The notes beneath the pieces were generated by a model. It did not search any database and was not told the origin of the DNA. It saw nothing but the letters and a program-made list of their open reading frames with translations. From Dyadobacter crusticola DSM 16708 (lineage in GTDB: Bacteria > Bacteroidota > Bacteroidia > Cytophagales > Spirosomataceae): a DNA stretch of 64,000 nucleotides. Below are positions 40,406 to 48,601 of this stretch, piece by piece. Each line of letters begins with the position of its first letter. The first letter of the stretch is position 1. A program made the translations under genes and the position numbers. The stretch lies in contig NZ_JNJB01000008.1 in assembly GCF_000701505.1 (NCBI RefSeq), positions 1 to 64,000 on the forward strand, in the 5' to 3' direction.

Positions 40406-41254
40406 TTACCGAACTTCCGTAATTACCTTCTCCCGCTCATAAACCCGTCGTGAATCCCGGCTCTTGTGATGTTCTTCGCTGATAATTTCGAAACTCGCAG
40501 GATCCGCGGCGGGTAGTTGATGATATCGCCAGAATACGTGGTGGGCATCTTTCGCATAGTAACTCGACAGTACTTCAAATGTGGTTGGATCGGCTCCTTC
40601 AAGTGTTTTGAGTACACCTTCATCAATCAGGAAAACAGTCTCAAAGTCCATTGAATAGTTGTGCGCCAAGGGTTTGAACGTTTTCGCATCGGCTGCATCT
40701 ATTCTGATTGAGCCGGAAAAAACACCTTTTCCATCTGCATGATAAGAGCGCAGATTCGTGCTGCCCAAGTAAGTGAGATGCCCGGGATCATCAGAAACAA
40801 TCCTGTCGCCGACATATACGTGCTTGCTGTCTTTGAACAATCCGCCATTTACATGTATAAAATGCGCCGGATCGTCGGAGAGAATGGAATGGAATGCGAA
40901 AACGTGACTGGTATCTTTTCCCAATCCGTAGCCGAAAACCTGGAATGATTTCCCGTCAGCGCCTTTTATCAGCTTACCCTCAAAGTAAACTCGCGTGCCG
41001 TCTGTCGCATATAAATGTGCGAATTCTACTTTTGGGAAGCGCTTATCAAGCGTTTCAAATTGATTCGCCACTACATGCTCTAACGCTGTAACAGTTGCAT
41101 TCCCGAAGCCGCCGTAATAGTAAACCTTATCGTTTTGAATGTAATATCCGGCCTTTGACAAAATATCCGGCTTGAATGACGAATTGCTTCCCTGACAGGA
41201 AAAGAGGTTTAGTATACATGTGATGAAGCCCATATACCCGGCAATTGTTTTCAT
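40406..41254 (-). CDS. DKNYY-repeat lipoprotein
   Basis: A 282-residue protein with a lipoprotein signal (TIAGYMGFITCILNLFSCQ; lipobox LFSC). The body is made of repeats of the DKNYY type: NDKVYYYGG, DGTRVYFEGKLIKGADGKSFQVFG, DTSHVFAFHSILSDDPAHF, DSKHVYVGDRIVSDDPGHLTYLG, DGKGVFSGSIRIDAADAKTF and DAHHVFWRYHQLPAADPASFEII. Proteins of this family are usually exported, and their function is unknown. The ATG at 41254 is preferred over 41272 because it places the signal peptide at the N-terminus. A strong terminator hairpin lies 18-64 bases upstream in its leader, suggesting attenuation. Confidence 0.8.
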   Translation of the reverse strand: MKTIAGYMGFITCILNLFSCQGSNSSFKPDILSKAGYYIQNDKVYYYGGFGNATVTALEHVVANQFETLDKRFPKVEFAHLYATDGTRVYFEGKLIKGADGKSFQVFGYGLGKDTSHVFAFHSILSDDPAHFIHVNGGLFKDSKHVYVGDRIVSDDPGHLTYLGSTNLRSYHADGKGVFSGSIRIDAADAKTFKPLAHNYSMDFETVFLIDEGVLKTLEGADPTTFEVLSSYYAKDAHHVFWRYHQLPAADPASFEIISEEHHKSRDSRRVYEREKVITEVR

Positions 41255-41271
41255 AGCTTTTCCTGCGGGCA

Positions 41272-41318
41272 AAAAAAGACCCGAATGCCTGATTCACACA
41301 CACGCAGAGCATCCGGGT
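41272..41318 (-). terminator. Terminator-like hairpin in the leader of the DKNYY gene (possible attenuator)
   Basis: On the minus strand ACCCGGATGC (complement of 41309-41318) pairs over all ten positions (one G-T pair) with GCATTCGGGT (complement of 41279-41288), followed by C and seven T. It lies before the ATG at 41254, not after a gene. A smaller hairpin, TTCAAA/TTTGAA (complement of 41321-41340), precedes it, and a TAGTTTTG -7-like element is found further upstream without a well-spaced -33. No plus-strand T-run exists. Confidence 0.6.
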
Positions 41319-41505
41319 AGTTCAAAGAGTTACATTTGAACCGAAGCAAAACTATACATCCACTTTGCATTAGGATGAACAAATAAGCAAACGGCAGATA
41401 TGGGATAACCTTCGGAAGAAGTTATGGCAGATTGCATGCATTGACAATTCTGAATCAACCTAAAAAGGTATTTTTGACTGCGCAAATACGCAACTCACGA
41501 CCGCC

Positions 41506-42783
41506 ATGACAAAAACAGGAGAAGAGCAGGACCTGAAACGGTGCCTCACGCTGATCGAATCACAGCTCGGCTGGGGTAACAGCGTACATTGGAGCAATTA
41601 CGATTTTGAAAAGCTGAGTGACACATTTCACGAAAAAACCGGCGTGCGTCTCAGCATTACCACCTTAAAGCGCATTTGGGGAAAGCTTAAATACGACAGC
41701 GCGCCAACCCTCACCACACTCAATGCACTCGCGAGATTTGCCGGCTTCGCAGACTGGCGGCATTTCAGACAACAAGAGAAACAAACAGAAACTGTTGATG
41801 CACAAGCCACCGCGGTTCCAGTAAGTACCGTACCTGCTCCAAAAAGAGCCAGACTAAGGTACCTTTGGCTTTTTTCACTAGTGCCATTGGTCCTCGCCGG
41901 GTATGTGCTGCTTTCCAGTAAAGCTTCTGATTCGACGCTCGATCCCGATCAGTTCTCATTCAAGCTCGACAAAATTGTTACAGAAGGTGTCCCCAACTCG
42001 GTGGTATTCCACTATGACGCAAGAGCTGCCAAAACCGACTCTGTTTTTATCGTACAAACCTGGGATATAAGTCGGAAAAAGCTTGTTCCCAAGGACAAGC
42101 GTGAGCATTCCTCCATTTATTACTATCCCGGATACTTTAACACAAAACTGATTGCGGACAATCAGATCGTCAAAACGCAGGACCTTTGGATTACTTCCGG
42201 CGGCTGGCTTTGTCTGGCTGAAGAAGAGCCGGTGCCTCTTTATTTTAAGAAGGAAGAATGCATCAGCAACGGCATTGTAGCGGTAAATGAGCGAGTTTTG
42301 AACAAATACAACTTGTCACTTCACCCAAAAGCACCGAAGATTCGGATCTTCAATCAGCGTGATTTAGGTGATCTGATGAGTGACAATTTTGTTTTTGAAA
42401 CAAATATCAAAACAGATTTCAACCAGGGTTCAAATGCTTGTCAGCCTGTACAGGTGCTGATCCAATGTAAAAACGACATTATCATCATTCCTCTGGTTGC
42501 AAAACCTTGCGTAGGTGATCTGGCGCTGGCTTTCTGCGGCACTTACGTGACCAGCAAAGAGGCTGATCTATCGAATTTTGGGGCAGACCTGACGCAATGG
42601 ACGAAACTGAGAGTCGAAACAGTAGCGAAACAGGCGAATATTTACGTCAACAATAAAAAAGTCTACACGCTTCAATTTCCTAACGAAGCCACCGGCATTG
42701 TAGGTGTTCAATACCGCTTCAATGGAACAGGCGCTGTGAAAGATACCTGGTTTGGCAACAAACGGAACGTGATCCGGCTCTGA
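41506..42783 (+). CDS. One-pass membrane protein with DNA-binding-like N-terminus and extracytoplasmic lectin-like domain
   Basis: A 425-residue protein with an unusual layout. Residues 1-90 are cytoplasmic and helical (DFEKLSDTFHEKTGVRLSITTLKRIWGKLKYDSAPTLTTLNALARFAGFADW), resembling a helix-turn-helix module that ends in a tetra-helical XRE-like unit. A Pro/Thr-rich linker leads to one transmembrane helix (118-137, LRYLWLFSLVPLVLAGYVLL). The outside part has an Ig/PKD-like domain (about 150-240) and a concanavalin-like domain (about 280-425, FVFETNIKTDF ... LRVETVAKQANIYVNNKKVYTLQF). This resembles ToxR-type one-component regulators in layout. A TATTTTTG -7 element is at 41469-41476. Function is inferred only. 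Confidence 0.72.
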   Translation: MTKTGEEQDLKRCLTLIESQLGWGNSVHWSNYDFEKLSDTFHEKTGVRLSITTLKRIWGKLKYDSAPTLTTLNALARFAGFADWRHFRQQEKQTETVDAQATAVPVSTVPAPKRARLRYLWLFSLVPLVLAGYVLLSSKASDSTLDPDQFSFKLDKIVTEGVPNSVVFHYDARAAKTDSVFIVQTWDISRKKLVPKDKREHSSIYYYPGYFNTKLIADNQIVKTQDLWITSGGWLCLAEEEPVPLYFKKEECISNGIVAVNERVLNKYNLSLHPKAPKIRIFNQRDLGDLMSDNFVFETNIKTDFNQGSNACQPVQVLIQCKNDIIIIPLVAKPCVGDLALAFCGTYVTSKEADLSNFGADLTQWTKLRVETVAKQANIYVNNKKVYTLQFPNEATGIVGVQYRFNGTGAVKDTWFGNKRNVIRL

Positions 42784-43010
42784 TCATTTCGCTACGTCCG
42801 GATTGTATTGCGGCAATTCCGGGATATGCATGTTAAGACTATTCTGTCAAAGCAATAAGGAGTTGATCGCTGATCGTGTAATTTTAAGCCTCCTTACGAG
42901 CCTAATTCTTCCATTCAATCACTTAGATCCACCAGGGGATAACTCATTTATCTCTGAGCTCAAAAATGTAGATAGGTTGGGGTTTTCAATCTCCATCAAA
43001 CGTGCTTGCC

Positions 43011-44567
43011 ATGCAGCCAAAATCTCTACTTCTACTCGTTTTTTCCATTTTATGCACCGTTAAGCTTTTTGCACAAGCACCGGATCAATTCAGCTTTCAG
43101 GGTGTAGCAAGAAACGCTGCGGGAAAAATCGTAGGCGATGCTACAATCGGCGTGAGGCTTACTATTCACAAAGAAGCCCCGAATGGGTCGGTAGTCTATC
43201 AGGAAACGCACCAATCAGTTTCAAATGCACACGGGGTTTTCACCTTATCGATCGGGAAAGGGAATGTGCTGACGGGAGATTTCAATCAGATTGTGTGGCA
43301 GGTATTCTCTCATTATCTGCAAATTGAAATAGCACTTGACGGAGGAAATGCATTTACTGATCTTGGTACCACACAAATGCAAAGTGTACCGTATGCACTT
43401 CACGCGCGCGATGCCCGGAGATGGAATAACAGCTATCCGGTAATCCAGGATTTTGTCCTAGAACCAGGAATCGACCCAAGCACAACTACCCCGGACGACC
43501 CACGGCTGGATAAATACCGTCTGCCTCTCGTTGGACAAGGATCTAAATTGATATGGTATCCTGTCAAAGCTGCGTTCCGCGCTGGAACGGCCGACAATGA
43601 TAAATGGGAGGATCAACTTTTAGGGATCAGTTCTTTTGCCTCCGGAAGTGATACAGAGGCAAGTGGCAGTAGCAGCACAGCGCTTGGACAATCGACAAAG
43701 GCCTCTGCTGACTATTCACTTGCCACCGGATTCTCCTCGGAGGCAAGTGGAAGTTCATCTGCAAGTTTCGGATTTTCATCTAAGGCAATGGGAGACATCT
43801 CGGCTGCTTTCGGAAACTTCACAATAGCTAAGACGAGAGCTTCATTCGTGACCGGCCTCTTTAATAATGCATCTGACAATCCTGACCCGGAAAATGAAAA
43901 ACCCACTGACCGAATTTTTCAAATTGGCAACGGTATCAGCTACAATGACCGACAAAATGCACTCACGTTGCTAAGAAGTGGGAATTTGGGTTTGGGCAAA
44001 AATGCACTTAATCCCAAGTACACGCTGGAAGTCGATGGAAGAGCGCGTATCCGGCACAATGGGGTAACAGCAGGTATTCATTTTGATAACGCTGCCGGCG
44101 TTGAAAGTGGCTTTGTAGGAATGAAGACTGACGAACAAGTCGGGTTTTTCTTAAATACCTGGCAGTTTTGGGTAAACAAAGATGGAAATGGTTTTTTGCA
44201 GGGCAGTGTTATCCAAACTTCCGACGCCCGCCTCAAACACAAGTTAAGCGCCATCACCGGAAGCGTAAACAAAATTTCGGCTCTGAATCCATATCACTAC
44301 TTCTGGAAGGATCCTCTGAAAGATCAAACCCTACAAACAGGTTTTATCGCACAAGAATTAGAAAAGTTATTCCCTGAGTTGGTGAAGGAAGATGAGAAGG
44401 GTTTCAAGTCGGTTAACTATATCGGGCTCATTCCTCACCTGGTTGATTCAATTAAGCAACTGACCAAACAAAACGAATCGCTCCAAGCTTTGAACAGCGA
44501 TATTGTGAGCAGATTGGAAGCATTAGAAACCAAGGCGCGTTTAGCAGAAAATCCCGCTGCAAAATAA
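43011..44567 (+). CDS. Surface protein with YadA-head-like repeats and S74 chaperone domain
   Basis: A 518-residue exported protein. Signal peptide MQPKSLLLLVFSILCTVKLFAQ (cleaved after FAQ). Residues about 25-130 form a beta-rich domain (DQFSFQGVARNAAGKIVG) common in Bacteroidota surface proteins. Residues about 205-275 are YadA-head-type repeats with the 14-residue rhythm ASGSxSxALG. The C-terminal ~110 residues (TSDARLKHKLSAI, GFIAQELEKLFPELV, YIGLIPHLVDSIKQL, terminal coiled coil) are an intramolecular chaperone (peptidase S74) as in phage tail fibres. These proteins trimerise and self-cleave; a fibrous adhesin-like role is inferred. The catalytic Ser of S74 is in TSDARLK. The start ATG at 43011 is chosen over an in-frame GTG at 43002. 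Confidence 0.85.
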   Translation: MQPKSLLLLVFSILCTVKLFAQAPDQFSFQGVARNAAGKIVGDATIGVRLTIHKEAPNGSVVYQETHQSVSNAHGVFTLSIGKGNVLTGDFNQIVWQVFSHYLQIEIALDGGNAFTDLGTTQMQSVPYALHARDARRWNNSYPVIQDFVLEPGIDPSTTTPDDPRLDKYRLPLVGQGSKLIWYPVKAAFRAGTADNDKWEDQLLGISSFASGSDTEASGSSSTALGQSTKASADYSLATGFSSEASGSSSASFGFSSKAMGDISAAFGNFTIAKTRASFVTGLFNNASDNPDPENEKPTDRIFQIGNGISYNDRQNALTLLRSGNLGLGKNALNPKYTLEVDGRARIRHNGVTAGIHFDNAAGVESGFVGMKTDEQVGFFLNTWQFWVNKDGNGFLQGSVIQTSDARLKHKLSAITGSVNKISALNPYHYFWKDPLKDQTLQTGFIAQELEKLFPELVKEDEKGFKSVNYIGLIPHLVDSIKQLTKQNESLQALNSDIVSRLEALETKARLAENPAAK

Positions 44568-44586
44568 AACTAAGTGCATTGGCAAC

Positions 44587-45486
44587 TTAAACCTTGCAAT
44601 GGCGAATCTCAATATCCGATTCTAAAAGGGCTGTTTGTATTGTTTTTAGATCTTTGAAATTAAAAACATGACCGTCGTTTCTCGCAACATCAAGCTTTGC
44701 AAAATCCAGTTCCTGAATGAGCCAGCCGGCCACCTGGGGTTCCATTGCTGCAACAATTCCCTCTTCGGGCAAATCGATGTCCGGCGTTGAGTAACAGGCA
44801 GCAAAACCATAATTGATATCTACTGCCGGCGACCAGGCTGCATTGCCGATTGTTGGTGAAACCAAGGTATATGCCTGGTTTTCCAAGGCGCGAGCGCGGG
44901 CACCGACATGTACCCTGGTCGCGCCACGAATGGTTTCGGTGCAGCTTGGCGCAAGAATAAGCATCGCGCCAGCTTCGCACAGCAACTGCGCCCCTATCGG
45001 GAACTCGATGTCGTAGCAGATTTGAACGCCAAATTTCCCCCAGGGGGCCTCAAAAACTGTCAATACTTTCGGCGCGGTTTGGATGCCCCATTCTTCATTT
45101 TCAAAGCGCGTCATGAAAAACTTATCCTGGTATCCGGCCAGTCCGGCGGGAGAAAAAACATAGGCCCGGTTGTGGTTTTGGCCTTGCTCAATAACCGGAA
45201 TCGAGGGAGCTACGATGGTTACATGATATGCTTTTGCCAGCTCCTCAAACACATCGCAAAACTCCGATTTGAGCGCATCAAGCGCGAAGATCTGTTCACG
45301 GATATTGCTTTTGACAGCTTCTGAAAAAGTACTGACAAGCTCCATTGAACCATATTCAGGAAAAAGTAAAAGCTGGGCTCCCTGGTCAGCGGCCTCGCTG
45401 ACCCAATTCTTGATATGCTTTTTCCAGGAAGTAAAATCAGCGTGTTCGCTGATCGGATATTGTGCTGCCGCGACGGTAACTTTCAT
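44587..45486 (-). CDS. Carbon-nitrogen hydrolase (nitrilase superfamily)
   Basis: A 299-residue amidase-type enzyme. The Glu-Lys-Cys triad is visible: LLLFPEYGSME (Glu), YQDKFFMTRFENEEWG (Lys) and QICYDIEFP (Cys). It presumably hydrolyses an amide bond; the substrate is not known. It begins immediately after the stop of the GNAT gene (no gap). In some organisms a GNAT domain and this hydrolase are fused into one polypeptide, so the two probably act in one pathway. Confidence 0.87.
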   Translation of the reverse strand: MKVTVAAAQYPISEHADFTSWKKHIKNWVSEAADQGAQLLLFPEYGSMELVSTFSEAVKSNIREQIFALDALKSEFCDVFEELAKAYHVTIVAPSIPVIEQGQNHNRAYVFSPAGLAGYQDKFFMTRFENEEWGIQTAPKVLTVFEAPWGKFGVQICYDIEFPIGAQLLCEAGAMLILAPSCTETIRGATRVHVGARARALENQAYTLVSPTIGNAAWSPAVDINYGFAACYSTPDIDLPEEGIVAAMEPQVAGWLIQELDFAKLDVARNDGHVFNFKDLKTIQTALLESDIEIRHCKV

Positions 45487-46089
45487 TTATTTACTTTTCA
45501 AAGCCTTCAACCAAAATGTCATTGTCTTGGCAGTTTCGTTAATCTCTCCTATATCCAGCCACCGCATTGTGCTTCGTAACCGGGGGTTTTTTACATAACC
45601 TCTTTTTTGCCAAAAAACGTCATTTGGCCGATACTTATCTGGCCTGGCCGGATGATCTGCCGCTCTTTCCACCGCGCAAAAACACGCAAGTTCATAATCG
45701 CCGAAGCTGCGCGCGTGGGCTTCCCGCTCATCGAAAAAGCGGTGACCGAGTCCAAGTCCCCGATATTTTTGAAGAAGAATGCTTTCGCCAAAATAAAATA
45801 TGCTGCTGACATCGTACCCGGCTTTCTCAAATGGCGCCCGAACTTCTTCTGTTTCGTCCGCTAATGGAATGCAGGTAGTAGCGCCGACCATTTCGGCACC
45901 ATCATAAACTGAGAAAAGAAAAGCTCTGGCAGATTGACTGTATATTTTGAGGTACTCTTTCTCATAATCCAGATCACCTTCGTAGAGATAAGGAAAATCA
46001 TGAAAAACGGCGATCCGCAATTTCCCCAAATCTTCAAAAACACTTTCGATCTCGGCGCCTCTTTTCGTGACAAATGAAAGGTTTTCCAT
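45487..46089 (-). CDS. GNAT family N-acetyltransferase
   Basis: A 200-residue acetyltransferase. AFLFSVYDGAEMVGATTCIPL, FYFGESILLQKYRGLGLGHRFFDEREAHA (the acetyl-CoA-binding R/Q-x-x-G-x-G/A motif) and ACFCAVERAADHP are recognisable. The acceptor is unknown. The gene directly abuts the nitrilase-type hydrolase (adjacent stop and start), matching a GNAT-nitrilase fusion seen elsewhere in bacteria. Its ATG overlaps the stop of the NTF2-like gene by one base. Confidence 0.85.
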   Translation of the reverse strand: MENLSFVTKRGAEIESVFEDLGKLRIAVFHDFPYLYEGDLDYEKEYLKIYSQSARAFLFSVYDGAEMVGATTCIPLADETEEVRAPFEKAGYDVSSIFYFGESILLQKYRGLGLGHRFFDEREAHARSFGDYELACFCAVERAADHPARPDKYRPNDVFWQKRGYVKNPRLRSTMRWLDIGEINETAKTMTFWLKALKSK

Positions 46090-46493
46090 TATTTCTTAGA
46101 AACCAGCTCAATCCAGCGCGGCAGGTTGTAATAGGTTGTTACGCGCGTGATTTTTCCAGCTTTCACTTCCAGGAAAGCACCGGCAGGCAGCACATAAGTT
46201 TGCCCGTAAGCTTCCGGCATACCTTCTTCCGCTTTCTTGTAAGTTCCATTTACCACAAACTCAACTGCAACGCGTGTTCCTGTTTTTTCGGTAAAAAAGA
46301 ACATATCCGTAAGCTTTTCTTCATAAGCCTCGTCCATATTACCCAGGAATTCGGTAAATTTTTCAATTCCAATGCGCACATCGCCCTGGTTTGCCTCGTG
46401 CCTGATCTGCGGGTCAACCAGCGCCAGCATTCCTTTCCAATCCTGATTATTAAAGCAAGCGTAATACGCTTCTACAACTTCCAATGCGTTCAT
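46089..46493 (-). CDS. NTF2-like/SnoaL-like protein
   Basis: A 134-residue protein with the cone-shaped NTF2 fold pattern: NALEVVEAYYACFNNQDWKGMLALVDPQIRHEANQGDVRIG at the N-terminus, followed by beta-strands (VAVEFVVNGTYKKAE, GQTYVLPAGAFLEVKAGKITRVTTYYNL). Such proteins serve as isomerases, cyclases or ligand-binding modules; no active site can be assigned. It overlaps the GNAT gene by one base and lies 35 bases after the GT39-like gene, so the four genes are likely one transcript. Confidence 0.82.
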   Translation of the reverse strand: MNALEVVEAYYACFNNQDWKGMLALVDPQIRHEANQGDVRIGIEKFTEFLGNMDEAYEEKLTDMFFFTEKTGTRVAVEFVVNGTYKKAEEGMPEAYGQTYVLPAGAFLEVKAGKITRVTTYYNLPRWIELVSKK

Positions 46494-46528
46494 TTCAATT
46501 GATTAAACCTGTAAATTCTATTTCAAAA

Positions 46529-48511
46529 TCACTTAACCGGAACGTACACCCACTTGTCCAGCGTGTGGAATCCGAGCATGTATTTCCGTCCGTGACATTC
46601 AAATGCCGTGCCCTCGTAAACCTCTGCCAGGATAATATCAGGCTTGAATGCCATATTTTCCAATACTTTTGAAGGATTACGGACCGACACATGCTCAAAA
46701 ATACGGCCTTCTTTTCTTAAAGAATATTGAAATGCATAATCATAACTGGCTTCTGTAAGATCGAAGCCGATTTTTTGCGGGTTTTGAGCCTCAATAAAGT
46801 TGGTGAGTCGCTGCATTTCAGGCAGATGATCGCCCCAGACGATTTTCTCGGGCGGAGAAAAAATGATACTTTCCTGCATCAGGTTCACATTACCCGGACC
46901 AACATGAATTTTTAGGTTCAATGCATTATTGATCGGCGGAAATACCTTTTCAAAAAACCATTTGGTGGAAAGCAGCGGATGCGTCACGCTTAAAAGTGCA
47001 AATGGCAATGCAAAAAGCCAGAGTATCGTCAGCATCAATTTGCTCATAATAGTTGGTAAAAATGAGCCGTAAACCAGACCGACAACCGGGGCGGCAAGTA
47101 CAAAAAACGGGATGTGCAGACGCGAACCGTAAGTTTGGTAACCGATAAAAAAACAAAATACGAGGTAACTGCAAAACGCAGCCAGCGCATACCATTTTGC
47201 GTTGGGAGCAAGCTTTACGAAGAAAAGCAATGGGATACTTAGCAGAATTAACCACATTCCGAAGAAATTATGCGCGAAGTCCTCATTGAAATTGAGCTTG
47301 TTCATTTTAAAAAGCATCCCTGAACCTGGCTTGTCCAATGGAAGGCCCATAGCGGCGTGCAATGCCACAAGCCCGTTTTCTAAAAATTGATTGTACCTGT
47401 TACCCGGAGAAACAAATCCGAGGTGCAGCATGGTGTGCTTGGAAAGCGAGGAGACGAAATCAGCCGGAACGCGAATATCATTCCTGTTTCCATTGCTCAT
47501 TGTCCCGACAGGCGAGCCGAAAATTTCGTGCGTACGATACCAGAATGGCGCATTCAGCAGTAGTACCAGCATCACGGTGCCCGCCAGCAGCAATGCGAGT
47601 GACTTCCACAAATCCGCTCTGCCGATTGTAAAAATGAGAAGATAAAAGCCAAACGGAAGCGCGTAGAAGACGAATGTACCTTTCGTCATAATCCCGAGCG
47701 CAACCGCGAGAGACAGGAACAAAAAGGCGATAAACTTACGGTTCTGGCTAAAATCAAAGCAGTAAAAGGCAGTCGCAACTATAAAAAACGCGACCATCAG
47801 ATCGTTCTGGGTTGTCATGGATTCCAGCACTACAATGGGCAAAGTAGCTGCGAAAACCAATGCGATGCGAAGCTGAACTAGCGATGCCGAGAAAAGCTCC
47901 ACGATCAGAGACACACAAATGAGAATACCAGCCAGGCTCAGCCATTGAGCCAACTGAAAATACCGGTCTCCGCCTGAAAGCAGGTACGTATGCAAGTGTA
48001 CGTACTCCGAAAACGGACTGAATGAAATCGCGCGCTCAATGTGGGAAGCGTAATGTTCCACATTGCCGTTTTGTACCCAGTAACCCAGCCGGCTCAAATG
48101 GTAGCTCAGCGAATCGAGGTTATTGGGAGTGGCTACAATAGCCACCACGAGCGTAAATAATGCGAGTGAACCGAGAATAGTTACCGTAAATGCGCCCAGT
48201 TTACGAAAGAATACTTTTCCCGATTGTATCCAGTACCTGCTGATCGAGCGCAGATTAAGTTTGTATTTACTCTGCAGCCTCGCCGAAATAAGTATCAGGG
48301 CTACATTCAGCAAAAGCCAGGCGGTAATTACTACGTAGGGATTGATCAGATTAAATGCGCTGAGCAATTCGGTACTGGCCCCTATGAAGAAGAACAGAAA
48401 AATGGCCGAAGCAAGAACCGACCGCCGGAATGCCTGGGGCCAATCTTTGAAAAACGCCAGGTAACAATTGGCTGTACAAAGCCACATTGCTAATGGAACC
48501 AAAAGAATCAT
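46529..48511 (-). CDS. GT39-like membrane glycosyltransferase (putative)
   Basis: A 660-residue membrane protein with about 12 hydrophobic segments. The first periplasmic loop carries NNLDSLSYHLSRLGYWVQNGNVEHYASHIERA, with a D-x-x-x-Y-H pattern like the first loop of ArnT/PMT (GT39) enzymes. They transfer sugars from polyprenyl phosphate on the outer face of the inner membrane. The C-terminal ~150 residues form a soluble domain (IIFSPPEKIVWGDHLPEMQRL). Donor and acceptor are not determinable. A TATTTTTG -7-like element lies on the minus strand at 48544-48551. Probably first of a four-gene unit with the NTF2-like, GNAT and nitrilase genes. Confidence 0.7.
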   Translation of the reverse strand: MILLVPLAMWLCTANCYLAFFKDWPQAFRRSVLASAIFLFFFIGASTELLSAFNLINPYVVITAWLLLNVALILISARLQSKYKLNLRSISRYWIQSGKVFFRKLGAFTVTILGSLALFTLVVAIVATPNNLDSLSYHLSRLGYWVQNGNVEHYASHIERAISFSPFSEYVHLHTYLLSGGDRYFQLAQWLSLAGILICVSLIVELFSASLVQLRIALVFAATLPIVVLESMTTQNDLMVAFFIVATAFYCFDFSQNRKFIAFLFLSLAVALGIMTKGTFVFYALPFGFYLLIFTIGRADLWKSLALLLAGTVMLVLLLNAPFWYRTHEIFGSPVGTMSNGNRNDIRVPADFVSSLSKHTMLHLGFVSPGNRYNQFLENGLVALHAAMGLPLDKPGSGMLFKMNKLNFNEDFAHNFFGMWLILLSIPLLFFVKLAPNAKWYALAAFCSYLVFCFFIGYQTYGSRLHIPFFVLAAPVVGLVYGSFLPTIMSKLMLTILWLFALPFALLSVTHPLLSTKWFFEKVFPPINNALNLKIHVGPGNVNLMQESIIFSPPEKIVWGDHLPEMQRLTNFIEAQNPQKIGFDLTEASYDYAFQYSLRKEGRIFEHVSVRNPSKVLENMAFKPDIILAEVYEGTAFECHGRKYMLGFHTLDKWVYVPVK

Positions 48512-48601
48512 GTGAAGGGTAAACCTGTTTGGCTAATATGTTTCAAAAATAGCCATTCTCACGAAAAGAACATCAGCTAAGTCACCGATGTTAAATTCAT
48601 T

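Noticed and set aside
42803-43063. Open frame of 86 codons before the S74 surface-protein gene
   Set aside because: It overlaps the signal-peptide region of the real gene in another frame, has no family resemblance and an unlikely composition.
43636-43906. CRISPR-like short repeats
   Set aside because: The periodic DNA here encodes the YadA-head-type protein repeats; there are no identical repeats with unique spacers anywhere in the window.
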